Shown here: in pieces, positions 16,405 through 25,154 of the stretch | How positions within the stretch are numbered: the first letter of the stretch is position 1 | How the letters are laid out: each line of letters opens with the position of its first letter | From: Firmicutes bacterium UBA3553 | Lineage (GTDB): Bacteria; Bacillota; Clostridia; Tissierellales; Sedimentibacteraceae | DNA length: 64,000 bases | Reading direction: 5' to 3' | Assembly (NCBI GenBank): GCA_002381185.1 | Contig: DFOA01000017.1 | Span: forward strand, 1 to 64,000 | Position numbers and translations under genes: made by a program | Notes under the pieces: model-generated | The model's database searches: none | Seen by the model: only the letters and a program-made list of their open reading frames with translations | What the model was told of the DNA's origin: nothing

Positions 16405-16638
16405 ATGACATTAGACAACATAAAACCGGGTCAAGGCGGTATTATATCATCAATTGGCGGTCAGGGAATTCTTAGAAGAAGATTGTTAGATATGGGGTTA
16501 ACTCCGAATACTAAGGTACATGTAAGAAAAGTTGCACCTATGGGAGACCCAATTGAACTTTCTCTGAGAAATTATGTCTTAACTATTAGAAAAGAAGAGG
16601 CCTCTAAGATTGAATTGAAAGAGGTATTTAACATATGA
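16405..16638 (+). CDS. feoA: ferrous iron transport protein A
   Basis: A 77-residue SH3-like cytoplasmic protein that supports FeoB in Fe(II) uptake. It has the family pattern of basic loop and turn: GQGILRRRLLDMGLTPNTKVHVRKVAPMGDPIEL, ending in NYVLTIRKEEA. The ribosome binding site GGTGGGAGG precedes the ATG. Its stop overlaps the feoB start by four bases. It is controlled by the Fur box immediately upstream. Confidence 0.95.
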   Translation: MTLDNIKPGQGGIISSIGGQGILRRRLLDMGLTPNTKVHVRKVAPMGDPIELSLRNYVLTIRKEEASKIELKEVFNI

Positions 16639-18647
16639 AATATGTATTTGCCCTCGCAGGAAACCAAAATTCCGGAAAAACAACTCTTTACAATGCATTA
16701 ACAGGAAGCAACCAGCATGTGGGTAATTTTCCCGGCGTAACAATTGAAAAAAAAGAGGGACAGATAAAAAAACATAAAGATGCTTCTTTAGTAGACCTGC
16801 CAGGCATATATTCTTTATCACCATATACAATGGAAGAGGTTGTTACAAGAGATTTTCTTTTAAAGGAAAATCCGGATTTAATATTAAATATAGTTGATGC
16901 AACAAATATAGAGCGAAATCTCTACTTGACGCTGCAATTAATGGAATTATCAATTCCTATGGTCATCGCTTTAAATATGATGGACGAAGTGAGAGCCAGC
17001 GGAAATTCAATTGATGTAAAAAAACTTTCAGAGCATTTGGAAATTCCTGTAGTGCCAATTTCAGCAAGCAAGGGAGAAGGAATTTCAGAGCTGCTTGATG
17101 TGGTAATGAAGACAGCACAAGATAAAGCCAGACCAAAAAAACTTGATTTTTGCACAGGAGAGGTTCATAAGGCAATTCATTCAATATCACACTTAATAGA
17201 AGACCAGGCAAAGGGTGCAAAATATCCTGTGCGTTTTGCGGCAACCAAGCTTGTTGAGGGCGATGAGCCTACATTCAAAGCATTAAAAATTACTGAAAAT
17301 CAAACTCATATAATAAGCCATGTTGTGGAGGACATGGAAAAAGCATTGAAAACTGACAGAGAAGCAGCATTGGCTGATATGAGATACCGTTATATAGAAC
17401 AAATCTGTGAAGACGCTGTTATAAAAAAACAGGAAACAAATGAACAAATTCGTTCAGAAAAAATAGACAGGGTTTTAACACACAAGTATCTTGGTATTCC
17501 AATATTTTTTGGAATCATGTTTTTCATATTCTGGATTACATTCGGGGCCTTGGGTGCTCCTCTTCAAGGTTATTTAGAAGAATTTATTGGTGCATTTACT
17601 GAACTGGTATCTAATTTAATGATTGCCGGTGAAGTAAGTGAATGGGTTTATTCATTGGTGATTGACGGAATATTTGCAGGTGTGGGGAGTGTGTTATCCT
17701 TTCTGCCGCTTATAGTAATTTTGTTTTTCTTTCTTTCACTTCTGGAAGACAGCGGATATATGGCAAGAGTTGCATTTTTAATGGATAAGCTCCTAAGAAA
17801 AATAGGGTTGTCAGGACGGTCTTTTGTACCTATGCTGATAGGGTTTGGCTGCAGCGTTCCGGCCATTATGGCAACAAGAACATTGTCAAGTGAAAGAGAC
17901 AGGAAAATGACCATTGTGTTGACTCCTTTCATGTCATGCAGCGCCAAGCTCCCTATTTATGGAATGATTACAATGGCATTTTTTCCAGAGAATGCGGCAT
18001 TAGTAATGATTGCGCTTTATATAACAGGAATTGTTACTGCAATATTATCAGGATTGTTATTAAAAAGCACAATATTTAAAGGTGAGCCAGTACCTTTTGT
18101 TATGGAATTGCCTGCATACAGGGTTCCGTCAAGAAGAAGCGTACTGCTTCACATGTGGGATAAGGCAAAAGATTTTATGCAAAGAGCATTTACGGTTATA
18201 TTCTTAGGAACAATAATTATATGGTTCCTTCAAAGTTTTAACTGGTCATTAAATAAGGTTGATGACAGCTCGTACAGCATACTTGCCACACTCGGATCAT
18301 TGATTGCTCCGTTGTTTATACCTTTAGGATTTAACGACTGGAGAGCTTCTACGGCTATTATAACAGGACTGACAGCAAAGGAAGCAGTTGTAAGCACATT
18401 GTCGGTGTTGACAGGTGCAATAACAGACACAGATCTTTCAACAGTATTGAACACTATGTTTACGCCATTAAGCGCCTTTGCCTTCTTAACATTCACATTG
18501 CTGTATATGCCGTGTATAGCAGCATTTGCAGCAACTAGAAAGGAACTTGGTTCAATGAAGTACGCAGTGCTCACGGCGTTATATCAGACCGTAACTGCAT
18601 TTATTGTAGCCACGTTGGTTTATCAAATAGGCAGTTTGATCATATAG
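16635..18647 (+). CDS. feoB: ferrous iron transport protein B
   Basis: A 670-residue Fe(II) permease with an N-terminal G domain. It has G1 GNQNSGKT at residues 9-16, the switch region HVGNFPGVTIEKKEG, G3 DLPG, G4 NMMDE and a helical GDI-like spacer to about residue 270. The polytopic membrane part follows, with two gate-type segments around GFGCSVPAIMATRTL and FMSCSAKLPIYGM (the conserved cysteines are present). The length is typical of the clostridial form. It overlaps feoA and is followed 9 bp later by a small Cys-rich membrane protein. Confidence 0.96.
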   Translation: MKYVFALAGNQNSGKTTLYNALTGSNQHVGNFPGVTIEKKEGQIKKHKDASLVDLPGIYSLSPYTMEEVVTRDFLLKENPDLILNIVDATNIERNLYLTLQLMELSIPMVIALNMMDEVRASGNSIDVKKLSEHLEIPVVPISASKGEGISELLDVVMKTAQDKARPKKLDFCTGEVHKAIHSISHLIEDQAKGAKYPVRFAATKLVEGDEPTFKALKITENQTHIISHVVEDMEKALKTDREAALADMRYRYIEQICEDAVIKKQETNEQIRSEKIDRVLTHKYLGIPIFFGIMFFIFWITFGALGAPLQGYLEEFIGAFTELVSNLMIAGEVSEWVYSLVIDGIFAGVGSVLSFLPLIVILFFFLSLLEDSGYMARVAFLMDKLLRKIGLSGRSFVPMLIGFGCSVPAIMATRTLSSERDRKMTIVLTPFMSCSAKLPIYGMITMAFFPENAALVMIALYITGIVTAILSGLLLKSTIFKGEPVPFVMELPAYRVPSRRSVLLHMWDKAKDFMQRAFTVIFLGTIIIWFLQSFNWSLNKVDDSSYSILATLGSLIAPLFIPLGFNDWRASTAIITGLTAKEAVVSTLSVLTGAITDTDLSTVLNTMFTPLSAFAFLTFTLLYMPCIAAFAATRKELGSMKYAVLTALYQTVTAFIVATLVYQIGSLII

Positions 18648-18656
18648 GAGGTAATT

Positions 18657-18809
18657 ATGAAATTAGCAGATATTATAATTATTACGATTGTTGCAGCAAT
18701 TGTTGCAGGCATAGTAATATTCAAGAAAAAACAAAAAAAGAACGGTGGTTCAGGCTGTTGCGGATGCTCCGGATGCAGCAGCGCAAGCAGTTGTTCGGAT
18801 AAACACTAG
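18657..18809 (+). CDS. FeoB-associated Cys-rich small membrane protein
   Basis: A 50-residue protein with one N-terminal transmembrane helix (about residues 4-22, ADIIIITIVAAIVAGIVIF). A lysine-rich stretch follows, then a cysteine-rich tail (GCCGCSGCSSASSC, six cysteines). This matches the small FeoB-associated Cys-rich proteins found after feoB in Firmicutes, thought to help Fe(II) transfer. AGGAGG lies 6 bases before ATG 18657. It belongs to the Fur-controlled feo operon. Confidence 0.9.
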   Translation: MKLADIIIITIVAAIVAGIVIFKKKQKKNGGSGCCGCSGCSSASSCSDKH

Positions 18810-18839
18810 CTGTCTCTTATGAGGCAGCTTTATTTTTTA
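18808..18839 (+). terminator. terminator of feo operon
   Basis: AGCTGTCTC (18808-18816) pairs with GAGGCAGCT (18821-18829, one G-U) around TTAT; T-rich tail follows. Confidence 0.8.
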
Positions 18840-18927
18840 TAACTAATTAGTGATGGAGCCTGTGAAGACAATAACATATTTATATCTTCTGAATATATAT
18901 ATAATATATTTATTTTAGAGGTGAAAT

Positions 18928-19518
18928 ATGGATGATATAGTAATAAATCAAAATTTCAGAGGTAGGGGAAATAATGTTATAACAGCACAAAATGCTCTTA
19001 TTGAAAGCATAAATAGAGATAGACAAACTGGCTATGTGACAATATCCTACGGTGTTATGGGAGATTTCAACATGATTCACATGCAGGTGGTTACATTAGT
19101 TGTAGGAAGAGATACAATTATAAGAGATCAATTTGGCCAGCCTTTGTCACTTAGAGACTTGAGAGAAGGCATGACTGTTGATGCGGAATTTTCAGCTGCA
19201 ATGACCAGAAGCATTCCTCCGCAGTCAAGGGCTTTCAGAATAACTGTTATAGATGAAAACCGTCAATCCAGCTTTACTGAGGGAAGGGTGATGGAGGTAG
19301 ACCCGGAATTTGGATTTTTATATACAGGCGATCCTTTTGATATATACAGTCAAATGAGATTTGTGATAACAGATGCAACCAATATCAGAGACAGGAGAGG
19401 GAGAAGAATAAGATTAACAGATTTAAGGCCGGGAGATTTTGTCAGAGTTGAGCATGCAATATTCCAAACTATGAGCATACCGCCTCAAACCACGGCATTT
19501 GATGTACAGGTGCTATAA
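18928..19518 (+). CDS. hypothetical protein made of two homologous repeats
   Basis: A 196-residue soluble protein with no signal peptide or membrane helix. It is an internal duplication. TLVVGRDTIIRDQFGQPLSL (about residues 58-77), continuing to SIPPQSRAFRITVI, matches RFVITDATNIRDRRGRRIRL (about 143-162), continuing to SIPPQTTAFDVQVL. The shared pattern is VTDxTxIRDxxGxxxxLxDLRxGxxVxxxxxxxxTxSIPPQxxAFxxxV, suggesting small beta-barrels of the DUF5666/OB type. I do not recognise a function. GAGGTG precedes the ATG. It stands alone between the feo operon and a bidirectional terminator. Confidence 0.75.
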   Translation: MDDIVINQNFRGRGNNVITAQNALIESINRDRQTGYVTISYGVMGDFNMIHMQVVTLVVGRDTIIRDQFGQPLSLRDLREGMTVDAEFSAAMTRSIPPQSRAFRITVIDENRQSSFTEGRVMEVDPEFGFLYTGDPFDIYSQMRFVITDATNIRDRRGRRIRLTDLRPGDFVRVEHAIFQTMSIPPQTTAFDVQVL

Positions 19519-19573
19519 GTAAAAAACAAAATGAGAATTACAGCACAATAATCTATAAGCATTGAGATTAGTG

Positions 19574-19612
19574 AAAAGGAAGCATTGTATAATTTAAAAT
19601 GCTTCCTTTAAA
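19574..19612. terminator. bidirectional terminator between convergent genes
   Basis: AAAGGAAGCATT (19575-19586) pairs with AATGCTTCCTTT (19598-19609), flanked by A's and T's. Confidence 0.85.
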
Positions 19613-19636
19613 ATGTATTTTTAATTCATGCTTTTG

Positions 19637-22153
19637 CTAAATAAACAGATTTACATTGGATTCTTCCGCATCGCCAAGGTAAGTACCGACGCCTGCAAAT
19701 TCAACACCATCAATTAGCTCTTCCTTCGTGATTCCCATTACGTCCATGGACATGGTACATGCAATCATTTTAACTCCGTTTTGCATTGCTTTTTTAACCA
19801 AATCTTCTAATGAATCAATGTTTTTATCCTTCATAACCTTGCGCATCATAGCTGTGCCCATGCCACCCATGTTCATTTTAGAGAGCTTTAGCCTACTTAC
19901 TCCCTGGGGCATCATTTTTCCGAACATTGCATCAATGAATGGCTTTTTAATATTTTGCTTTTCGGTCTTTCTTAAAGCATTCAGCCCCCAAAAGGTGAAG
20001 AACATGGTGACAGGTCTTCCCATGGCGGCTGCACCGTTGGCAATTACGAAGGATGCCAGGACTTTATCCAAGTCTCCGCTGAATACAATTATTGTCTTAC
20101 CATCCTTAGCAAGAGCCTGGAATGCTGATTTTTCTGCGGAATAACCAGAGTTATTGGGATGAGTTCCCTTCTTCAAATATACAATATTATTTTTGCCTTC
20201 TTTTTCTGTTTTTAACAATGTGTTGCCTGTTCTTCTGCACCAGGCTTCCACATCTTTTGCAAAACCTGAATCAGTGGCAGAAACTTGAATTATATCACCA
20301 ACGTTGATTTTGTTCATTGTTTCGAACACTTTCATTATTGGTCCCGGGCATTGTAATCCACTGCAATCAACCTGAACGACTGCCTTTATTTCATTCATGG
20401 TATTAACCTCCGGTTTTTTTGGAGAATTATCAATTAAATTTGTATCTGAATTTATTGGATGTAAACCATTATCAGAATTGCCAAAATAATCATAATAAAC
20501 TGATTTGTAAAAGCTTGTTCCTGCAGGATATACCATTACATCGGTAAATCCGTTTTCCATCAATAATCTGGACGCATTGTAAGAACGTACACCCACAGCA
20601 CAAAATATTATAATTTTATCACTTTTATTAAGCTCCGACAGCCTGCTTCTCAGCTGTCCGAGTGGTATATTAACAGATTCCTGTACTTCGAATACTTTTA
20701 GTTCTATGTCTTCACGAACATCAAGTATTATATAATCATTTGGTTCTGAAGGATTAAGGTCATTCCATTTAGAAAACTTTATTTTATTTTGAATAACATT
20801 TTCTGCAATAAAACCCAGCATATTAACAGGGTCCTTAGCTGAAGAATATGGAGGTGCATATGCAAGCTCCAGTTCCTTTAGATCATAAATGCTTCCATCC
20901 AGACGTATTGTCGTTGCAATAGTATCAATACGCTTGTCGGCCCCATCCACACCTACTATTTGAGCACCAAATATCTTTTTGCCATCGGTTGAAAATATGA
21001 GTTTTAAAATCAGTTCGGCTGATTCGGGATAATAGCCTGCATGTGATTTCTGAGAAATAGTTGCGGTGTAATAATCCATGCCTTCTTTCAGCCCCATTCT
21101 CATCAGTGTTTTTTCGTTAGAACCTGTTGAAGCAGCCGTCAAATCAAATACCTTAGCGATGGATGTTCCCATGGTACCTTTGTATTCTTCATTTGCACCA
21201 TATATGTTGTTTGCGCAGATTCTACCTTGCTTATTTGCAGGCCCAGCGAGAGCAATCATTGCTTTTCCCTTATTTATAAATTCTTCAACCTCTATAACAT
21301 CTCCCAGTGCATAAATATTTGGATCAGATGTTTTTAAGTATTTATCAACTACTATTCCGCCTCTCTGATTAAGCTCCAAACCTGCTTCCTTAGCAAGCAT
21401 GCTGTTTGGTCTGACACCTATGGATAATATAACCATGTCAGCAGACAGTACTCTGCCACTTGCAAGAGTGATAGAAACCACATCATTTTCATTATTAAAC
21501 TTGGAGACCCCATCTCCCAATATTAAATTTACACCATTTGCTACCATGTTATTTTGCACAAGCCGAGCCATTTCATAATCCAATGGTGCTAATACCTGAT
21601 CCATTGCTTCGGCAACAGTCACATTAATTCCTGCATGATGAAGGTTTTCCGCAACTTCAAGGCCTATGAAACCTCCTCCTATTACAACTGCATTTTTAGG
21701 ATTTCTCTCCTTAATAAATTTTTTAATTTCATCAGTGTCGGGAACAGTCCAAAGTGTAAATATGTCGGGTGAATTAATTCCTTCAATGGGCGGTTTCAAT
21801 GGTGTTGAACCTGTGGATATTACTAGTACATCATAGCCTTCAGAATAGGTTTCACCTGTTTTTACTTTTCTGACTTCAACTGACCTGCTTTCTCTGTTAA
21901 TTTTTACAACTTCCGAATCAACCCTGACATCAACGTTGTACTTTTTAGACATTGCTTCAGGAGTCTGTAACAGCAAGGATTCTCTTTCCTTGATAACATT
22001 GCCTATGTGGTACGGAAGACCGCAGTTTGCATATGAAATGTAGGAACCTCTTTCAAACATAATTATTTCCGATGTTTCATCAAGTCTCCTAAGCCTTGCC
22101 GCAGTACTGGCTCCTCCTGCAACGCCGCCGATAATTAAAATTTTCTTACTCAT
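19637..22153 (-). CDS. CoA-disulfide/polysulfide reductase fused to rhodanese, TusA and DsrE domains
   Basis: An 838-residue sulfur-handling fusion. Residues 1 to about 445 are an FAD-dependent disulfide reductase: dinucleotide motif IIGGVAGGASTAARLRR, catalytic Cys44 in YANCGLPYH, second dinucleotide site VVIGGGFIGLEVAENL, and FAD motif YALGDVIEV. About 455-545 is a rhodanese domain with IILDVRED and the active-site loop FCAVGVRS. About 588-660 is a TusA/SirA domain (VDCSGLQCPGPIMKV). About 675-838 is a DsrE-like domain (IIVFSGDLDKVLASFVIANGAAAMG). The likely job is reduction of CoA- or protein-bound persulfide with relay of sulfane sulfur between domains; the exact substrate is inferred. 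GGGAGG precedes ATG 22153. An ArsR regulator lies 14 bp upstream in the same operon. Confidence 0.9.
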   Translation of the reverse strand: MSKKILIIGGVAGGASTAARLRRLDETSEIIMFERGSYISYANCGLPYHIGNVIKERESLLLQTPEAMSKKYNVDVRVDSEVVKINRESRSVEVRKVKTGETYSEGYDVLVISTGSTPLKPPIEGINSPDIFTLWTVPDTDEIKKFIKERNPKNAVVIGGGFIGLEVAENLHHAGINVTVAEAMDQVLAPLDYEMARLVQNNMVANGVNLILGDGVSKFNNENDVVSITLASGRVLSADMVILSIGVRPNSMLAKEAGLELNQRGGIVVDKYLKTSDPNIYALGDVIEVEEFINKGKAMIALAGPANKQGRICANNIYGANEEYKGTMGTSIAKVFDLTAASTGSNEKTLMRMGLKEGMDYYTATISQKSHAGYYPESAELILKLIFSTDGKKIFGAQIVGVDGADKRIDTIATTIRLDGSIYDLKELELAYAPPYSSAKDPVNMLGFIAENVIQNKIKFSKWNDLNPSEPNDYIILDVREDIELKVFEVQESVNIPLGQLRSRLSELNKSDKIIIFCAVGVRSYNASRLLMENGFTDVMVYPAGTSFYKSVYYDYFGNSDNGLHPINSDTNLIDNSPKKPEVNTMNEIKAVVQVDCSGLQCPGPIMKVFETMNKINVGDIIQVSATDSGFAKDVEAWCRRTGNTLLKTEKEGKNNIVYLKKGTHPNNSGYSAEKSAFQALAKDGKTIIVFSGDLDKVLASFVIANGAAAMGRPVTMFFTFWGLNALRKTEKQNIKKPFIDAMFGKMMPQGVSRLKLSKMNMGGMGTAMMRKVMKDKNIDSLEDLVKKAMQNGVKMIACTMSMDVMGITKEELIDGVEFAGVGTYLGDAEESNVNLFI

Positions 22154-22167
22154 AACGCCTCCCTGGT

Positions 22168-22467
22168 TTAACCCTCTAAAATTTGTATTATTAATTTTCT
22201 AACTCCTTCATCCTTAATCTTATAAATTATTTCTGTTCCGTTTCTCTCAGCAGCAAGTATGCCCGCAGATTTTAGTTTTGCCAGATGCTGGGAAACCGTT
22301 GGCTGAGGGACATCCAGGCAGCATTGTATATCCGTTACATTGCTTTGCTCTTCTCTTATAAGCATTGCCAATATACAAAGTCTCACAGGATGAGCAATTG
22401 TTTTAAATAATTCTGCTTTTTCAGCCAATAATTTTTTAGTTTTTTCTTTATTGTTAAAGTCTATCAT
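22168..22467 (-). CDS. ArsR/SmtB family transcriptional regulator
   Basis: A 99-residue winged-helix repressor: LFKTIAHPVRLCILAMLI (dimer and helix 2), DVPQPTVSQHLAKLKSAGIL (recognition helix) and GTEIIYKIKDEGVRKLI (wing and last helix). Cysteines occur in VRLCIL and as a Cys-Cys pair in DIQCCLDVPQ, near the place of the metal/redox cysteines of ArsR. It does not have the classical ELCVCDL motif. Given the sulfur-handling gene that follows, it may sense persulfide or thiol stress; this is inference. It probably represses its own operon through the inverted repeat at 22487-22516. Confidence 0.9.
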   Translation of the reverse strand: MIDFNNKEKTKKLLAEKAELFKTIAHPVRLCILAMLIREEQSNVTDIQCCLDVPQPTVSQHLAKLKSAGILAAERNGTEIIYKIKDEGVRKLIIQILEG

Positions 22468-22486
22468 AAGTACCTCGTAATATTTA

Positions 22487-22528
22487 TATATTCATATATT
22501 AGCATATTTGAATATATAATTCAAGAAA
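22487..22528 (-). promoter_or_regulatory. arsR-type promoter with overlapping inverted-repeat operator
   Basis: On the minus strand, TTGAAT, a 17-bp spacer (TATATATTCAAATATGC) and TAATAT form a promoter. TATATTCA (22487-22494) and TGAATATA (22509-22516) form an 8-bp inverted repeat inside it, the usual shape of an ArsR operator. It may also influence the divergent thioredoxin gene. Confidence 0.6.
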
Positions 22529-22594
22529 AAGTTGATTTATTTTTTGCTTAAATAATAAAAGTTTGTGGTAATATAATAACAAGGAAGTGAGACG

Positions 22595-22927
22595 ATGGTT
22601 ACAGTAAAAACAATTGATGAAATAAATGAAATGATTGATAAAAATGACATGCTTCTCATATACTTTGGCAGCAGCAGCTGCGGAGTATGCGTTTCGGTGC
22701 TGCCTAAGCTTGAAACAATGCTGAAGGAATATCCTAACATTAAAGCTGTTAAGGTAGAGATCCAAAATTCAATGAAACTTTCAGCAATGTACAATGTTTT
22801 TACCATTCCTGTAATTATGTTATACATACAAGGTAAAGAAACAGTAAGAGAAGCGAGAATATTCGGTATGGAAGATCTTCAGCAGAAAATCTCGAGATAT
22901 TATAAATTATTTTATGGTGATAACTAA
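22595..22927 (+). CDS. thioredoxin family protein
   Basis: A 110-residue thioredoxin-fold protein. The redox site is CGVC (Cys29, Cys32) rather than the classical CGPC. A cis-proline in FTIPVIMLYIQGKE and the usual strand order support the fold. It starts at ATG 22595 after AAGGAAGTGAG. It is divergent from the ArsR-sulfur fusion operon and may work with it as a persulfide or disulfide reductant (inference). Its last four bases overlap the tail of the convergent GIY-YIG gene. Confidence 0.85.
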   Translation: MVTVKTIDEINEMIDKNDMLLIYFGSSSCGVCVSVLPKLETMLKEYPNIKAVKVEIQNSMKLSAMYNVFTIPVIMLYIQGKETVREARIFGMEDLQQKISRYYKLFYGDN

Positions 22928-23883
22928 AGTATTTTTACTATGCTTTCCGGCAATGAAACAATTTCCGAATATATTATGTCCTTAAAATCAAGGAAGGACT
23001 TTTCATCCATGTCAAAGGATATATCTGGAGATGTCAAATCAGCCCTGAGAAATAAATCAATAATTGATTGAGTAATTTTTTTGTATTTTCCTATTTTTAT
23101 TATTTTACCACCTACAATATAAAACAGCTTAAATCCGCCTTCATACGGAATTGTAAGAAGTACATTGCTGTTAGCCAGTTCCTTGTATTTGTTTATGGAA
23201 ATTTTCAGATAATTTATATTTTCAATAATGTCCTTGTACATTAAAGCCATTTCAAAGCTATTGACCAATGCTTCTTTTTTCATTTTTTCTGCCAGCTCTT
23301 TTATAAATAAATCGGCTTTCGTACTTTCTGACAGTATTTCTTCTAATGAACTCCTGTTTTTATTAAATTCATCAGTATTCATGGAAACGGGAAACAGGCG
23401 GTATTCAAAAGAATAAGATTCGTCGGTTCTAATAATAGGGTACAGATTTTTAAAAGAATTTATTATTTCATTTAAATAAGATTTCCGCCTGAATGGCCCA
23501 TAGGAGTTTACTTCTTTCGAATCAACAACCGATAGGGCTCTGTATCTATTATAATTTTCAATTTTTAAATAAACATATCCTTTGTCATGCTTCATCTGAG
23601 AATTAAAAATCGGCTTTATTTGTTTGATTAAGCTGCATTCCAACAATCTTGCCTCTAAATGGGTATCTGTGACAATGTATTCAATGTCATCTATTAAATG
23701 GGCCATTTTGGTTACCTTCTCCCATTTAGGATTGTCTGCGAAATATGTCCTGACTCTTTTGTTTAAGCACTTGCTTTTGCCCACATAAATAACATTGCCT
23801 TTTGAATCAATCATTTTATAAATTCCGGGCTTCATTGGAATTTGCTTTAATTTTTCTTTTAAATTATCTGAAATATTAATCAC
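22924..23883 (-). CDS. UvrC/Cho-like GIY-YIG endonuclease
   Basis: A 319-residue protein with an N-terminal UvrC-type GIY-YIG domain (PMKPGIYKMIDSKGNVIYVGKSKCLNKRVRTYF, residues about 15-50). The catalytic glutamate region is TDTHLEARLLECSLIKQIKP. A UvrB-interacting-like helical part follows (ALVNSFEMALMYKDIIENINYL). The RNase H-like endonuclease and helix-hairpin-helix parts of UvrC are absent. It is therefore closer to Cho, which makes a single 3' incision in nucleotide excision repair. A full-length uvrC is at 45163. The start is GTG 23883, with GGAG 8 bases upstream. Confidence 0.8.
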   Translation of the reverse strand: MINISDNLKEKLKQIPMKPGIYKMIDSKGNVIYVGKSKCLNKRVRTYFADNPKWEKVTKMAHLIDDIEYIVTDTHLEARLLECSLIKQIKPIFNSQMKHDKGYVYLKIENYNRYRALSVVDSKEVNSYGPFRRKSYLNEIINSFKNLYPIIRTDESYSFEYRLFPVSMNTDEFNKNRSSLEEILSESTKADLFIKELAEKMKKEALVNSFEMALMYKDIIENINYLKISINKYKELANSNVLLTIPYEGGFKLFYIVGGKIIKIGKYKKITQSIIDLFLRADLTSPDISFDMDEKSFLDFKDIIYSEIVSLPESIVKIL

Positions 23884-23957
23884 GCTATCACTCCACTGAG
23901 AATTAAATATATTGTATATTAAATTATAAATAAATTCAATAAAGAGTAATGATAATA

Positions 23958-23986
23958 TTGTTTAAATCTAAAAATATGATTATAAT
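23958..23986 (+). promoter_or_regulatory. candidate promoter of msrA
   Basis: TTGTTT (23958-23963), 17-bp spacer, TATAAT (23981-23986). The leader to 24084 contains a small hairpin, TATCGG/CCGATA (24006-24011/24023-24028). Confidence 0.5.
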
Positions 23987-24083
23987 AAATAATGATAAGA
24001 AATTGTATCGGTGTGCAGCAAGCCGATAAGCGGCCTACACTTATAATAAAATATATCTAATAATTTAAATAGGAGTTGATAAA

Positions 24084-24560
24084 ATGAAGGAAATTTATTT
24101 AGCGGGCGGATGTTTTTGGGGAATGCAGGCGTATTTTGATCTTCGTAACGGTATTAAAGAAACAGTGGTGGGATATGCAAACGGAAATACGGAGAATCCC
24201 ACTTATGAGCAGGTGTGCACAAATAAAACAGGATATGCTGAAACTGTTTATATAAAATATGACGAAAATGAAATATCCCTTAATAAGATATTGGAGGATT
24301 TTTGGAAGGTAATAGATCCTACCTTGCTGAACAGACAGGGCGGTGACATCGGAACTCAATACAGAACCGGAATATATTATGTAAATGAAGAGGACCTGGA
24401 TGTTATAAAAGCATCACTGGATAAAGAAGCATTGAAGCATCAAAAGCCAATTGTAACAGAGGTTATGCCTATGAAAAACTTTCATGCCGCAGAGGAATAC
24501 CACCAAAAATATCTTTATAAAAACCCCAATGGATACTGCCACATTGATTTAAGCTTATAG
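24084..24560 (+). CDS. msrA: peptide methionine sulfoxide reductase A
   Basis: It reduces methionine-S-sulfoxide in proteins. The 158-residue sequence has the GCFWG active site with Cys10, the GYANGNTENPTYEQVC segment, the glutamate/aspartate region FWKVIDPT and GTQYRTGIYY. The C-terminal resolving-cysteine region ends NGYCHIDLSL. Ribosome binding site AGGAG lies at 24071-24075. It is followed 8 bp later by a uracil-DNA glycosylase gene, probably in the same transcript. Confidence 0.95.
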   Translation: MKEIYLAGGCFWGMQAYFDLRNGIKETVVGYANGNTENPTYEQVCTNKTGYAETVYIKYDENEISLNKILEDFWKVIDPTLLNRQGGDIGTQYRTGIYYVNEEDLDVIKASLDKEALKHQKPIVTEVMPMKNFHAAEEYHQKYLYKNPNGYCHIDLSL

Positions 24561-24568
24561 AGGCACTT

Positions 24569-25132
24569 ATGTATACGATGGATGAACTTAAAAAGTATTG
24601 TTATAGCTGCCATAAATGCAGATTAGCTGAAGCAAGGACTAAAGTAGTGTTTGGGGAAGGAAATGAGCATGCCGATATAATGTTTGTGGGAGAAGGACCG
24701 GGATACAACGAGGATGTTCATGGAAGGCCGTTTGTCGGGAAGGCGGGGCAGCTTCTTGATAAAATGATTGAAGCAATACACCTTAAACGAAGCGGCGTCT
24801 ACATAGCTAATGTGGTGAAGTGCAGACCACCTGAAAACAGGAACCCATTTGAAGATGAAAGCAATGCTTGTCTGGATTATTTAAGGTGGCAGGTAAAATT
24901 GGTTAAACCAAAAATTATTGTATGTCTTGGAGCCGTAGCAGCTAAAAACCTTATCAATCCGGATTTAAGCATTAGCAGGCAGAGAGGACAGTTCGTGAAA
25001 AAAGGTGATATTTATTTCATGCCAACATACCATCCGTCATACCTGCTGAGAAATGAACTTGCCAAGAAGGATGCATGGGAGGATTTTAAAAGTATTGCTG
25101 ATAAACTGAAAGAAATTAAGGAAACATTATAA
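24569..25132 (+). CDS. uracil-DNA glycosylase, family 4 (Fe-S type)
   Basis: It removes uracil from DNA in base-excision repair. The 187-residue protein has the family-4 iron-sulfur cysteines (CYSCHKCRL near the N-terminus, then VVKCRPPENRNP and a further Cys in ESNACLDY). It has the active-site motif GEGPGYNEDVHGRPFVGKAG and the C-terminal motif PTYHPSYLLR. This is the thermophile/Firmicute type, distinct from Ung; an Ung-like protein is encoded at 28249. It probably shares a transcript with msrA and ends at a terminator shared with the SRAP gene. Confidence 0.92.
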   Translation: MYTMDELKKYCYSCHKCRLAEARTKVVFGEGNEHADIMFVGEGPGYNEDVHGRPFVGKAGQLLDKMIEAIHLKRSGVYIANVVKCRPPENRNPFEDESNACLDYLRWQVKLVKPKIIVCLGAVAAKNLINPDLSISRQRGQFVKKGDIYFMPTYHPSYLLRNELAKKDAWEDFKSIADKLKEIKETL

Positions 25133-25154
25133 AAAACCGCCTCGGCGGTTTTTT
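25131..25154. terminator. bidirectional terminator between UDG and SRAP genes
   Basis: AAAAAACCGC pairs with GCGGTTTTTT around CTCG. It overlaps the stop codon of the minus-strand gene. Confidence 0.88.

Noticed and set aside
22924..23883. Truncated uvrC pseudogene
   Set aside because: The frame is intact over 319 codons with its own start and ribosome binding site and matches the shorter Cho-like layout; a full uvrC exists at 45163.
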